A stretch of DNA of 64,000 nucleotides from an uncultured Prevotella sp. (GTDB taxonomy: Bacteria > Bacteroidota > Bacteroidia > Bacteroidales > Bacteroidaceae), in NCBI GenBank assembly GCA_937901345.1, contig CALCHM010000127.1, positions 1 through 64,000 of the forward strand, given 5' to 3'. Under the pieces are notes generated by a model. It ran no database searches, was not told where the DNA came from, and saw nothing but the letters and a program-made list of their open reading frames with translations. Each line of letters begins with the position of its first letter. The stretch's first letter is position 1. The position numbers were made by a program, and so were the translations under genes. Of the stretch, positions 27,934 to 36,122 are shown one piece after another.

Positions 27934-28923
27934 ATGATGAAGATTCCTTCGTTCATCCCCGAAAAGGTCAAGATTGTCTTAACTCTTCTGAGAAATAAGT
28001 CATTCTTGACTTTTTTGTTCTTCTTGACGCTCTCCACGGCATTTTGGATCTTTGAGGCGTTTAAGGAAACAAATACTGTTGAACTGACTGTCCCTTTGGA
28101 GTTGACGAATGTGCCTGACAATGTCGTGGTCACCACCGAACTCCCCCATGACGTTACGGTGCAATTGCGCGATCGAAACTCTTCACTCTTCTACTACCGC
28201 TATTTTAAGCAATTACAACCCGTAAAGGTTGACTTTGCCCATTATACGAATCCTAGTGGACACGTAAAAGTGCCGCAGGAAGATGTCAAGCGCAGTGTTA
28301 TTCAGCAGTTTGAAACCTCAACAGAGTTGGTCGCATTGCGTCCCGATACGTTAGAATTTTACTACAATTACGGTACGAAGAAAACCGTGAACACACGCTT
28401 GCAGGGCAAACTCTCCGCATCCGAGGGATATTACATCGTGAGTCAGCGCTTGCATCCTGAAACGGCAACCGTTTATGCTACCGACCGCCAACTCGACACG
28501 ATAACTACCGTACGCACCACACCCTTCTATGCCGCTGACTTAAAGGAAAATCTCATGACAACCGTAGGCGTGCAGCGCGTGAAGGGGGCTAAGTTCTTGC
28601 CCGACACGCTACGATTGGAGGTTGAGGTTGATCGCCTTGTAGAGAAAACCCTTGCTCTTCCCATACAAGCAATAAACTTTCCTGACGATGTTGGTTTGCG
28701 CACTTTCCCCATGAAGGTAAATGTAACCTTCCAGGTTGGCATGAAAGAATTTCGCAATGTCACTGAGAAAGACTTTACCTTGGTGCTTGACGCCAATGAC
28801 CTCACACACCCAGGGGTAAACACCTGTTCGTTGCGACTGGAGAGTAGTCCGAAGAACGTTTTTCGCCCACGCTTGAGTCAAAGCGAAGTGGAATTTTTAA
28901 TTGAGAAAAAGAGTGAACAATGA
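27934..28923 (+). CDS. YbbR-domain protein
   Basis: A 329-residue protein. One N-terminal membrane anchor (SFLTFLFFLTLSTAFWIFEAF) is followed by repeated YbbR-like beta domains (TVELTVPLELTNVPDNVVVTTELPHDVTVQLRDR; LALPIQAINFPDDVGLRTFPMKVNVTFQVGMKEF). In Firmicutes, YbbR (CdaR) regulates the c-di-AMP cyclase; in Bacteroidetes its role is less clear. Its stop overlaps the coaE start by four bases (ATGA), showing tight coupling. Confidence 0.85.
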   Translation: MMKIPSFIPEKVKIVLTLLRNKSFLTFLFFLTLSTAFWIFEAFKETNTVELTVPLELTNVPDNVVVTTELPHDVTVQLRDRNSSLFYYRYFKQLQPVKVDFAHYTNPSGHVKVPQEDVKRSVIQQFETSTELVALRPDTLEFYYNYGTKKTVNTRLQGKLSASEGYYIVSQRLHPETATVYATDRQLDTITTVRTTPFYAADLKENLMTTVGVQRVKGAKFLPDTLRLEVEVDRLVEKTLALPIQAINFPDDVGLRTFPMKVNVTFQVGMKEFRNVTEKDFTLVLDANDLTHPGVNTCSLRLESSPKNVFRPRLSQSEVEFLIEKKSEQ

Positions 28924-29486
28924 AATATGCAATAACTGGAGGCATCGGTTCGGGCAAGAGTTTCTACTGTCGGCAATTGCAAGCAGCAGGTCACCCCATC
29001 TTTTATTGCGATGATGAAGCCAAGCGCATCATTCGCACCAGCGAAGCAGTGAAGCGTGAACTTTCCGCATTGGTCGGAGATGATGTGTATGATGCCGCTG
29101 GCACGTTGCAGAAACCCGTCCTTGCTGCCTACATCTGTCGCGGAAAACAGTATGCCGAGCGTGTCGATGCCATTGTGCATCCCCGAGTGGCGTCAGCCTT
29201 TCGAGAGTGGGCTGCGGTGCAAGAACAAGTCTATGAACACGTGTTTATGGAGTGTGCCCTGCTTTACGAATCGGGATTTGAAAATCTGGTTGATCAGGTC
29301 ATCCTCGTTACAGCCTCACAGGAAACCCGTGTGCGCAGAGTTATGGCACGTGATCAGGTGACACGAGAGAAGGCACTCGCATGGATGGCACTACAAATGC
29401 CCGAAACTGAAAAAATCAAGCGCGCACACCATATTATTTATAGCGAGACAGACGGCAAATTGGACAACCCACTCTTTCTTCCGTAG
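28920..29486 (+). CDS. coaE: Dephospho-CoA kinase
   Basis: A 188-residue P-loop kinase that phosphorylates dephospho-CoA in the last step of CoA synthesis. The N-terminus MKYAITGGIGSGKSFYCRQLQ has the Walker A motif at residues 7-14, followed by YCDDEAKRIIRT, the ...VHPRVASAFREW helix, VFMECALLYESGFENLVDQVILVTA, and a lid region with RVRRVMARDQVT. It is last in the nusB-yajC-ybbR-coaE cluster. Confidence 0.94.
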   Translation: MKYAITGGIGSGKSFYCRQLQAAGHPIFYCDDEAKRIIRTSEAVKRELSALVGDDVYDAAGTLQKPVLAAYICRGKQYAERVDAIVHPRVASAFREWAAVQEQVYEHVFMECALLYESGFENLVDQVILVTASQETRVRRVMARDQVTREKALAWMALQMPETEKIKRAHHIIYSETDGKLDNPLFLP

Positions 29487-29702
29487 AAAGTTGAGAGTTG
29501 AGAGTTGAAAGTTGAGAGATGAGGGATGAGAGTTGAGGAGTGAGAGATGAGGGGTGAGGGATGAAGGTCAAAGAGCGTTTTGTATGTTGCAACGCCGTTG
29601 CAACATAGTTGACCAGATTGTGGCACGTTTATTCTGGCCCCTGCCTGACCGTGACAAGTGACAACGTGAAAAAATGATTGCGTGCGAACAGCGACGTGAC
29701 AA

Positions 29703-29767
29703 TAAAAAAGGCAATAATAGAGCAACGCCAAGAAAGCGTAAACAACTCTATTATTGCCTTTTTTTAT
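29703..29767. terminator. Bidirectional terminator between coaE and the small convergent gene
   Basis: The arms at about 29703-29722 and 29746-29766 are complementary over roughly 20 bp (AAAAAAGGCAATAATAGAG type), around a 23-base loop. Purine-rich low-complexity TGAGAGTT-type repeats fill 29487-29560. Confidence 0.8.
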
Positions 29768-29795
29768 TGTCAAACAACGATGGGATAATCGTTTC

Positions 29796-30065
29796 TTAGT
29801 GCGTATCAGCGCCATTCTTTTGCGCCTCCCAATACTTTATGATTTCATTTCTAAGTATGAAAAATTGGTTGAGATGCCCTCTAAAACTGGTGGTTTGAGC
29901 AAATCTGTTTGCATATTGGATAAACGAACCAATCGTGACGCGCATATTTTTAATATAAGTCCCCTCGTTTATATGTAAAGACTCGGGCAACTCGTTGAAA
30001 TGCTGCTCATACCACTGTACGAGCTCTTGAATATCTTCGATTTCGTAATGTTTTTTGAATGTCAT
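29796..30065 (-). CDS. Small protein resembling the DUF6965 family
   Basis: An 89-residue protein: DIQELVQWYEQHFNELPESLHINEGTYIKNMRVTIGSFIQYANRF...GHLNQFFILRNEIIKYW. The pattern ELxxWYExH-LPESLHI and the final helix resemble DUF6965 small proteins of Bacteroidetes, whose function is unknown. No membrane segment or signal is seen. The gene stands alone between terminators. The family assignment is from memory of the pattern and is tentative. Confidence 0.6.
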   Translation of the reverse strand: MTFKKHYEIEDIQELVQWYEQHFNELPESLHINEGTYIKNMRVTIGSFIQYANRFAQTTSFRGHLNQFFILRNEIIKYWEAQKNGADTH

Positions 30066-30179
30066 TGTGTATTTCTGAGGCGAATGGTTAAGTGCAAATT
30101 GTCAGGTGCAAAAGTACCACACATTTATCAAAGGGGCAAATTCAGGGATGTTTTATTTTGCTCATCAAATGAATTACCT

Positions 30180-30187
30180 TAATTTTG
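30180..30187 (+). promoter_or_regulatory. -7 element upstream of pgi
   Basis: TAATTTTG lies about 150 bases before the pgi ATG, implying a long leader. Confidence 0.4.
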
Positions 30188-30340
30188 CACCCCAGAAGCA
30201 GTTGAGCAGTAAAACGTTGGCACATAACATCTTTTTCACCTCTAAACCTCCGTTTTTAACGAGCAGAATGACGCTGCGTGTTGCCGAACAACTGCTATTT
30301 ACTCCCAATTTTTGAATAATATTAAACAACACATAACATT

Positions 30341-31678
30341 ATGATTAAACTCGACATTTCAAAGGCTACACCCTTTCTCTCAGCAGATGCTGTAGCCGCT
30401 CTCGAACCTCAAGTAAAGGCTGCGCAACAAGCGCTCGAAGCAGGCACTTGTGCTGGCAATGACTTCCTCGGTTGGCTCCATCTTCCCTCTTCAATCACTG
30501 CTGAACACCTCGCTGACATCAAGCAGACGGCACAGACGTTGCGCGAAAACTGCGACACCATCGTTGTAGCAGGTATCGGTGGTAGTTACCTCGGTGCGCG
30601 TGCCATCATCGAAGCACTCGGAAATAGTTTTGAATGGTTGGCTAACGACGGTAAGAATCCCGTTATCCTCTTCGCAGGTAACAACATCGGAGAAGATTAT
30701 CTTTACGAACTCACTCAGTATCTCAAGAACCGCAAGTTCGGTGTCATCAATATCTCAAAGTCAGGTACAACCACCGAAACAGCGCTCGCTTTCCGCTTGC
30801 TCAAGAAGCAGTGTGAAGAACAGCGTGGTAAGGACGTGGCAAAGAAGGTCATCGTAGCAATCACCGACGCTAAGAAGGGTGCGGCACGCGTAACAGCCGA
30901 TAAGGAAGGTTACAAGAGTTTCATCATTCCCGACAACGTAGGCGGACGCTTCTCAGTGCTTACTCCCGTAGGTCTCCTCCCCATCGCTTGTGCTGGTTTC
31001 GACATTGACGCACTCGTTCAAGGTGCTGCCGACATGGAAAAACAGTGTGGCGCAGATGTTCCCATGATGGAAAATCCCGCAGCGCTTTATGCTGCCGTGC
31101 GCAATGCCATCTATCAGAGCGGTAAGAAGATTGAAATCCTCGTAAACTATCAACCCAAACTCCACTACGTGAACGAATGGTGGAAGCAACTTTACGGTGA
31201 AAGTGAAGGTAAGCAGCACAAGGGCATTTTCCCCGCTGCTGTAGATTTCTCTACCGACCTCCACTCAATGGGTCAGTGGATTCAGGACGGCGAACGCACC
31301 GTGTTTGAAACTGTAATCTCTGTTGAAGAACAGTGTCACACACTCCTCTTCCCCCACGATGATGAAAACCTCGACGGTCTTAACTTCCTCGAAGGCAAGC
31401 GCGTGGATGAAGTAAACAAAATGGCCGAACTCGGTACGCTCCTCGCTCACGTGGATGGCGGTGTGCCCAACATCCGCATTTCTATGTCAAAGTTGGATGC
31501 GTACAATGTTGGTCAACTCATCTACTTCTTCGAAATCGGTTGCGGCATCAGCGGACTCATCCTCGGTGTGAATCCTTTCGACCAACCCGGTGTAGAAGAT
31601 TACAAGCGTAACATGTTTGCCCTCCTTGGCAAACCCGGTTACGAAGCACAGACTGAAGCCATCAAGGCACGTATTTAA
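30341..31678 (+). CDS. pgi: Glucose-6-phosphate isomerase
   Basis: A 445-residue isomerase interconverting glucose-6-phosphate and fructose-6-phosphate in glycolysis. It contains [74 protein letters not shown] and the C-terminal [23 protein letters not shown], all PGI signatures. The length matches the short bacterial PGI type used by Bacteroidales and Bacilli. The codon bias looks like that of a highly expressed gene. Confidence 0.96.
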   Translation: MIKLDISKATPFLSADAVAALEPQVKAAQQALEAGTCAGNDFLGWLHLPSSITAEHLADIKQTAQTLRENCDTIVVAGIGGSYLGARAIIEALGNSFEWLANDGKNPVILFAGNNIGEDYLYELTQYLKNRKFGVINISKSGTTTETALAFRLLKKQCEEQRGKDVAKKVIVAITDAKKGAARVTADKEGYKSFIIPDNVGGRFSVLTPVGLLPIACAGFDIDALVQGAADMEKQCGADVPMMENPAALYAAVRNAIYQSGKKIEILVNYQPKLHYVNEWWKQLYGESEGKQHKGIFPAAVDFSTDLHSMGQWIQDGERTVFETVISVEEQCHTLLFPHDDENLDGLNFLEGKRVDEVNKMAELGTLLAHVDGGVPNIRISMSKLDAYNVGQLIYFFEIGCGISGLILGVNPFDQPGVEDYKRNMFALLGKPGYEAQTEAIKARI

Positions 31679-31683
31679 AGAAT

Positions 31684-31807
31684 AGAGTACAGATAACAGA
31701 GTACAGAGCACAACTCCATGCGGAGCGAGAACTGTACTCTGTTATTCGTACTCTTACTATTGTTGAAATGTTTATAACTGTACGCTGTACTCTGTTATCT
31801 GTACTCT
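31684..31807. repeat. 23-bp perfect inverted repeat between pgi and the HAD gene
   Basis: Positions 31684-31706 are the exact reverse complement of 31785-31807, and a third partial copy of the TACTCTGTTAT word lies at about 31735. The right arm ends four bases before the start codon of the HAD gene. It could act as a terminator for pgi, or mask the downstream start in RNA. Confidence 0.8.
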
Positions 31808-31811
31808 AACA

Positions 31812-32501
31812 ATGTCTTCTCCCCGCGCAGTATTTTTCGATATGGACGGTGTGCTTTTCGACAGCATGCCCGCTCACGCAAAGTCATGGGAAACCGTGGC
31901 GAAGCAGTTTGGTTTTGACCTTCCCTACGAGGAAGTATTTATGAACGAAGGTCGCACAGGTTTCTCCACCATCAACATGCTCATGCAGCGCACCCACGGG
32001 CGCGACGCTACGCAGCAAGAAATTGATGACATCTACGAAGCCAAGTGTCAAGAATTCAACAAATATCCCGAAGCACCCCAGATGCCGGGCGCTATGGAGC
32101 TACTTACAAAACTTCAACGCAAGGGACTTGCCCTTTACGTCGTTACAGGCAGCGGACAACCCTCGCTCTTGGAACGTCTGCGCTTGAATTTTCCTGGTGT
32201 CTTCCGTCCCGAGCGCATCATCTCAAGCAAGGATGTTAAGCACGGCAAACCTCACCCCGAACCTTATCTCATGGCGCTCGATCGCGCAGGCGTTGAGGCA
32301 AACGAGGCCGTTGTTGTAGAAAACGCTCCCCTCGGTGTGCGCTCCGCACGTGCTGCAGGCATATTTACTGTTGCCGTAAACACAGGACCGTTGCCCAACA
32401 TCGCCCTTGAAGCTGAAGGCGCCAACATCGTGCTCGCCACGCTCCACGAACTCTGTGAGCAGTGGGAGGAGATTGTGGAAAATAATACTCCCCATTATTG
32501 A
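31812..32501 (+). CDS. HAD-superfamily sugar-phosphatase / beta-phosphoglucomutase-like protein
   Basis: A 229-residue haloacid-dehalogenase family protein. Motif I is FFDMDGVLFDSMPAHAKSW, with the nucleophile Asp10 and acid/base Asp12; motif II is LYVVTGSGQ; motif III lies at the Lys in SSKDVKHGKPHPEPY; motif IV is VVVENAPLGVRSARAAG. The helical cap between I and II is of the beta-phosphoglucomutase/phosphatase type. The substrate is probably a small phosphosugar. It is 130 bases behind pgi and may be read through from it. Confidence 0.87.
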   Translation: MSSPRAVFFDMDGVLFDSMPAHAKSWETVAKQFGFDLPYEEVFMNEGRTGFSTINMLMQRTHGRDATQQEIDDIYEAKCQEFNKYPEAPQMPGAMELLTKLQRKGLALYVVTGSGQPSLLERLRLNFPGVFRPERIISSKDVKHGKPHPEPYLMALDRAGVEANEAVVVENAPLGVRSARAAGIFTVAVNTGPLPNIALEAEGANIVLATLHELCEQWEEIVENNTPHY

Positions 32502-32522
32502 TTTTGTTTACGCATAAATTAA

Positions 32523-32748
32523 GGCAATAATATAGCAGTTGACCCAAGATTTTTAACAGACCCCCTCCGCAACTAAAGTTGCTCGTCCCCCTAACTTTTG
32601 GGGACAATTTTAGTTAGTCTACCTCGCTTGACTTTCCAATTAGGAATTATAAGCGTAAGGAAGTATATAAAATTCCTCCCCAAAGTTAGGGGAGGTGCCC
32701 AAAGGGCGGAGGGGTCTGTGGTATTGGGTCGACTCCTATATTGTTACC
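32523..32748. mobile_element. MITE-like element, copy 1 (226 bp) with 8-bp target duplication
   Basis: The ends GGCAATAATATAGCAGTTGA and (reverse complement of the right end) GGTAACAATATAGGAGTCGA form terminal inverted repeats, and complementarity continues inward (ACAGACCCCCTCCGC type). The element is flanked by the direct repeat TAAATTAA at 32515-32522 and 32749-32756. It has no coding capacity. Related copies occur at 40349-40735 and 51378-51563. The rest of 32502-32946 holds no supported gene. Confidence 0.88.
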
Positions 32749-32946
32749 TAAATTAAAGCAAATGATACTCCGAATGGCGTTCTTCTCCTATTATAGGGGA
32801 GTACCGCCTTTGGTTGGGAGGGGGCGTAAACAAATTTAAATTCTCCAAAAACTTTGTGTCCCTTTGTTCTCTTGCGTGAAAAATACTAACTGTATTTACC
32901 AATTTAGACAGAGTTCCCTTAATTAGGAGAATATCTACTATATATC

Positions 32947-33861
32947 TTACCATAGGTCTCGTGCAGATAAATCGTTTTCATAAGCATCCGCTAATCCTGA
33001 ATCAACGTCTTCTCTGCTCCAACCATCATAATATGCCTGTTTATCACCGTAAGGATCACTCCAATTATCATAATCATTCATTGTTTCATTTTCATAATCC
33101 CCAAATGAAGTCTTGTGATAAACCTTTTTGTGTGTATGTTGTTTGGGAGGATTAATTTTTATATATTCTTCAAAAGAAGTTCTGCCTATATCTTCTTTTT
33201 CATGCAAAAGAAGGAATAACTTACCTGTACTATTAACTACTAATGATATTACTGGAATTTGTGGTATTCCTTTAACAGCTACAAAACCAATATTACAACC
33301 ATAATAGAAATGGAGTCTATTATCCTTTCCACGTTTTACAAATATTTTTGTGCAATGGAATTTGGTTTTAAATTCCTCAACGGAGTATGTCGTAATATAA
33401 CTTAATCCATCCAATAAAACTCCGAATTTAGAAGAGATTGATACGAGATCTATTTTAATTTCCTCATTATTTTTAAAGGCTTTAACTTCGTTCAAATATT
33501 CTTCTTTGAGAGTCCAAATTTGATCATACTCGAATGGAATTATAATATTTCCTTTTGTGTCTATAATCCCCCATTTATCTTTCGATTCAAAAAAATCGTA
33601 TTTTATAACACGAGCATAACCACATACAAATTGACTATCACACCATCTGTATTTTCCAAATGGTATGATTTGTTGATTGTATTGGTTGATATAACCATAT
33701 TGATAATTCTGATTCCTGACCATTGAGAGACCACAAGAAAATGGATACATCTCTTTATACAAAAAAGGTATAACGATGTCCCCCTTGCTATTTTTGGCTC
33801 CATATAGACTATTGTCGTCTTGACAAATATCTAATTCAAAAATAGTATTCATTCTATTCAC
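32947..33861 (-). CDS. WG-repeat protein
   Basis: A 304-residue protein with WG/KWG-type beta repeats in its first half: YGAKNSKGDIVIPFLYKEMYPFSCGLSMVRN, YGYINQYNQQIIPFGKYRWCDSQFVCGYARV, KWGIIDTKGNIIIPFEYDQIW. The second half is unlike known repeats, and the acidic, aromatic C-terminus (NWSDPYGDKQAYYDGWSREDVDSG) is distinctive. There is no signal peptide, so it is probably cytoplasmic. Its start overlaps the stop of the upstream partner by four bases, indicating translational coupling. AT-rich codon use sets it apart from the pgi/glmM neighbours. WG-repeat proteins often occur in variable, possibly toxin- or defence-related loci, but no function is claimed. Confidence 0.7.
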   Translation of the reverse strand: MNRMNTIFELDICQDDNSLYGAKNSKGDIVIPFLYKEMYPFSCGLSMVRNQNYQYGYINQYNQQIIPFGKYRWCDSQFVCGYARVIKYDFFESKDKWGIIDTKGNIIIPFEYDQIWTLKEEYLNEVKAFKNNEEIKIDLVSISSKFGVLLDGLSYITTYSVEEFKTKFHCTKIFVKRGKDNRLHFYYGCNIGFVAVKGIPQIPVISLVVNSTGKLFLLLHEKEDIGRTSFEEYIKINPPKQHTHKKVYHKTSFGDYENETMNDYDNWSDPYGDKQAYYDGWSREDVDSGLADAYENDLSARDLW

Positions 33862-34217
33862 ATATTAACATACATGACTGGATTTTGTCTTCTCCCCAAT
33901 AAATGAGAAATATCCATAAGAAGATATGGTGAGTCGACTATTTCTTTTCCCTCAAATTCCCACCTCCCGATATACTCTTCAGATTGGAACCAACGAGTGG
34001 GTTTAAAGACTCCGACTATATAGCCTTGACTAATAGCAAAGACAAGTTCGGCATTTTTTGCACGATTACCATTAAGTCTCCAATATTTCCTAATACACTC
34101 GTAAAGTGTAGGTCGTTCGCATAAAAGGAATGTTCTGCTTATGTTTAAGCAGAGAATCTTTTCATTGTTTTTATTTTCGAAAAGTCCGTAATCACGAAAG
34201 ATTTCTTCCATAAACAT
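33858..34217 (-). CDS. Small protein of unknown function coupled to the WG-repeat gene
   Basis: A 119-residue protein. It contains ERPTLYECIRKYWRLNGNRAKNAELVFAISQGYIVGVFKP, followed by EEYIGRWEFEGKEI and, near the end, GRRQNPVMYVNM. The layout 'LYE..R..WR...R...A..V.A...G.I..VF......RW.F.G......Y.......QNP..YVN' occurs in a widespread family of small uncharacterised bacterial proteins. No catalytic motif is visible. It is first of a two-gene unit with the WG-repeat protein. CAAAGATA at 34240-34247 is a minus-strand -7 element just upstream. Confidence 0.65.
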   Translation of the reverse strand: MFMEEIFRDYGLFENKNNEKILCLNISRTFLLCERPTLYECIRKYWRLNGNRAKNAELVFAISQGYIVGVFKPTRWFQSEEYIGRWEFEGKEIVDSPYLLMDISHLLGRRQNPVMYVNM

Positions 34218-34480
34218 TTACTTTTAAATGAGGACGTTGCAAAGATATTGTATTTTACCTTAATTATAGGGTATTATAGTTTTAAATTGGCAATAGTATT
34301 GAAGTTGTCCTCAATAGTTTAGGAAACGGGGGGATCAAAAGAGTCCTCATCAAATGTATTTTATTTGAAAATGTTGTGTGGGGCACATAGAATTTATTAC
34401 TATGCTATCGCCAAATATAACAGGGAGGTTATTCTAAACATTTCGTACCTGTTAAGAAATACCTCTCAGCGCTTTTGTCG
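34218..34480. other. Intergenic sequence with the WG-operon promoter element
   Basis: Apart from the TATCTTTG -7 element (minus strand, 34247-34240) and AT-rich sequence, no gene or repeat is seen. Confidence 0.4.
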
Positions 34481-35167
34481 TTATTCGCCTACCCCCAAGT
34501 CTGTATTATTCATCAAAATCTCGATGCCCGATTCGTGGGCGAGGGTGGGGGCGATTTCTGTGGCAAACCAACGGGCAAGTTCGGCGTCAGCCTTGACGCT
34601 CGTCGTGTTATTGCAGAAGAAGTTGATGCTGAAATATTCAAAGTGTCGGCGTGCCGTTTCAATGTCGCTCAAGATGCGCTCACGCGTGTCGCCAACGGTG
34701 CCGCATAGCAAACAGACGCCTTGGAAATATCGGGCAACATCCTCGGCGGTGACGCTTTCTGCAACACCCTTGTTCCACTCCCTTCTAAGGGTGGGAGAGA
34801 AGGTCTCAATGCCACATCTGAATTTTACCGTAGCAGGCGCAAAACGCTTTGCAAACTCTGCGAGGCGGTGGCGATACATGTAGTGCATCTCGAACCAAAG
34901 GGTGTGAATCTGCTTTTCCTTCACCACTCGTGCAATGTGGTCTAACGTCTGCTCATCCAGTTCTATGCACGACCCCGAATTGATAATGTCCAGCACGCCC
35001 AATTCGCCCGTAACCTTGTCCAGGATAGGAGCATTTGTAGCGTAGGGATTTGCGCTCGTGTCCGTGTGGTAATCACAAAAGGTGCAGCGTTTCCACCGGC
35101 AACCCGTGCCTTGAAGCAGTACAAATTCACGGGGCATGTGCGTGCGGATTAGTGCGTAGCGTTCCAT
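34481..35167 (-). CDS. Radical SAM protein with atypical CX4CX2C cluster motif, next to a queuosine-precursor transporter
   Basis: A 228-residue protein with the cysteine cluster GCRWKRCTFCDYH (Cys23, Cys28, Cys31), which would bind a [4Fe-4S] cluster and S-adenosylmethionine. The spacing is CX4CX2C, not the usual CX3CX2C. Further on are INSGSCIELDE (the SAM-binding GGEP region replaced by SGS), IHTLWFEMHYMYRHRL, RCGIETFSP and an 'INFF.NNT' C-terminus. It starts within the 3' end of the upstream VUT-family gene (19-base overlap), so the two are translationally coupled. Queuosine salvage in some bacteria uses a radical SAM queuine lyase (QueL) with YhhQ-type importers, so a salvage role is a reasonable inference. 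Confidence 0.72.
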   Translation of the reverse strand: MERYALIRTHMPREFVLLQGTGCRWKRCTFCDYHTDTSANPYATNAPILDKVTGELGVLDIINSGSCIELDEQTLDHIARVVKEKQIHTLWFEMHYMYRHRLAEFAKRFAPATVKFRCGIETFSPTLRREWNKGVAESVTAEDVARYFQGVCLLCGTVGDTRERILSDIETARRHFEYFSINFFCNNTTSVKADAELARWFATEIAPTLAHESGIEILMNNTDLGVGE

Positions 35168-35841
35168 TGTTCCTTCCTTTTAATAGAACGTTTTACCCAG
35201 GCAATTACGGCATAGGCCATGGGAGTGCCGAAAAGGGCTTCGATGCCCAATTTCATGACATATTGTGTGACTAACATCAAGAGCAAGTCGCGCGTGGAGA
35301 CAACGCCCACGAAGGCGATGATAACAAAGGGAAGGGTGTCGAAAAGGTAACCTACTATGGAACTGCCTATTGTGCGAAACCAAAGGTACTTACCCTCCGT
35401 CTTGCGTTTCATCCAGTCCATAATCCAGGCGTTGGAGAGTTCACCCAGCAAGAACCCTACGAGCGACCCCACCACGATGCGTGGCACGTAAGTAAAGAGG
35501 TGATTGTAGGCATTTGCCGTTTCCTGCAAATAATCGGGGGAGGGCAACCACACACCAATCTGTGTGCAGACTACCAGAATAATGTTACAAAGAAAAGTAA
35601 TCCAAATCACCTTCTTCGCCGTGCGATATCCCCAAATTTCGGTCAGTACATCGCCCAGCATGTAGGCAAAGGGGAAGGTGATGGTGCCCGCGTCAAAGGT
35701 GGGATAATCAAAAAAACTGACCACCTTTACGGCCATAACATTGGATACGAGATAGAGCGTGGCAAATACTGCCGTCACTAACATCAAAGGCGTGTTAGAC
35801 GTTGCTCGGTTTTTGAAAGGGTTTTCCGATACCTTGTTCAT
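35149..35841 (-). CDS. VUT-family queuosine precursor transporter (YhhQ-like)
   Basis: A 230-residue membrane protein with six predicted helices: NTPLMLVTAVFATLYLVSNVMAVKVVSFF, FDAGTITFPFAYMLGDVLTEIWGYRTAKKVIW, RIVVGSLVGFLLGELSNAWIMDWMK, FRTIGSSIVGYLFDTLPFVIIAFVG. The DxLTEIWGYRxAKKVI stretch is the hallmark of YhhQ/VUT proteins, which import preQ0/preQ1 or queuine-type precursors. The ATG at 35841 is preferred; an upstream in-frame start adds an improbable extension. It is first in a two-gene unit with the radical SAM gene. Confidence 0.88.
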   Translation of the reverse strand: MNKVSENPFKNRATSNTPLMLVTAVFATLYLVSNVMAVKVVSFFDYPTFDAGTITFPFAYMLGDVLTEIWGYRTAKKVIWITFLCNIILVVCTQIGVWLPSPDYLQETANAYNHLFTYVPRIVVGSLVGFLLGELSNAWIMDWMKRKTEGKYLWFRTIGSSIVGYLFDTLPFVIIAFVGVVSTRDLLLMLVTQYVMKLGIEALFGTPMAYAVIAWVKRSIKRKEQWNATH

Positions 35842-36028
35842 GTTGACGATGTCAGTTAAAAGTTTAACGTGAGATGAAAATTTGAAAAATATAAAATGAA
35901 TGGATAAGATGAGCGCAAAAGTACCCAGAAATCTTTTTCGCACCTTTCTCTCATGCCGAAAAACCGATTTTCACCCTATTTTTTTATTATTTTTTGACAT
36001 TTTAGTTTTACATTTCAAGTGTAGTGCT

Positions 36029-36036
36029 TAACTTTG
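36029..36036 (+). promoter_or_regulatory. -7 element upstream of glmM
   Basis: TAACTTTG lies about 87 bases upstream of the glmM start, in an AT-rich intergenic region. Confidence 0.45.
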
Positions 36037-36122
36037 CTACTCGTAAAAAAGTAGGATTCCGCCTGTTAACACAGCGCCTTCCTCTCTGTTTTGCACAAAC
36101 ACAACTTTATCTCTATACAATT

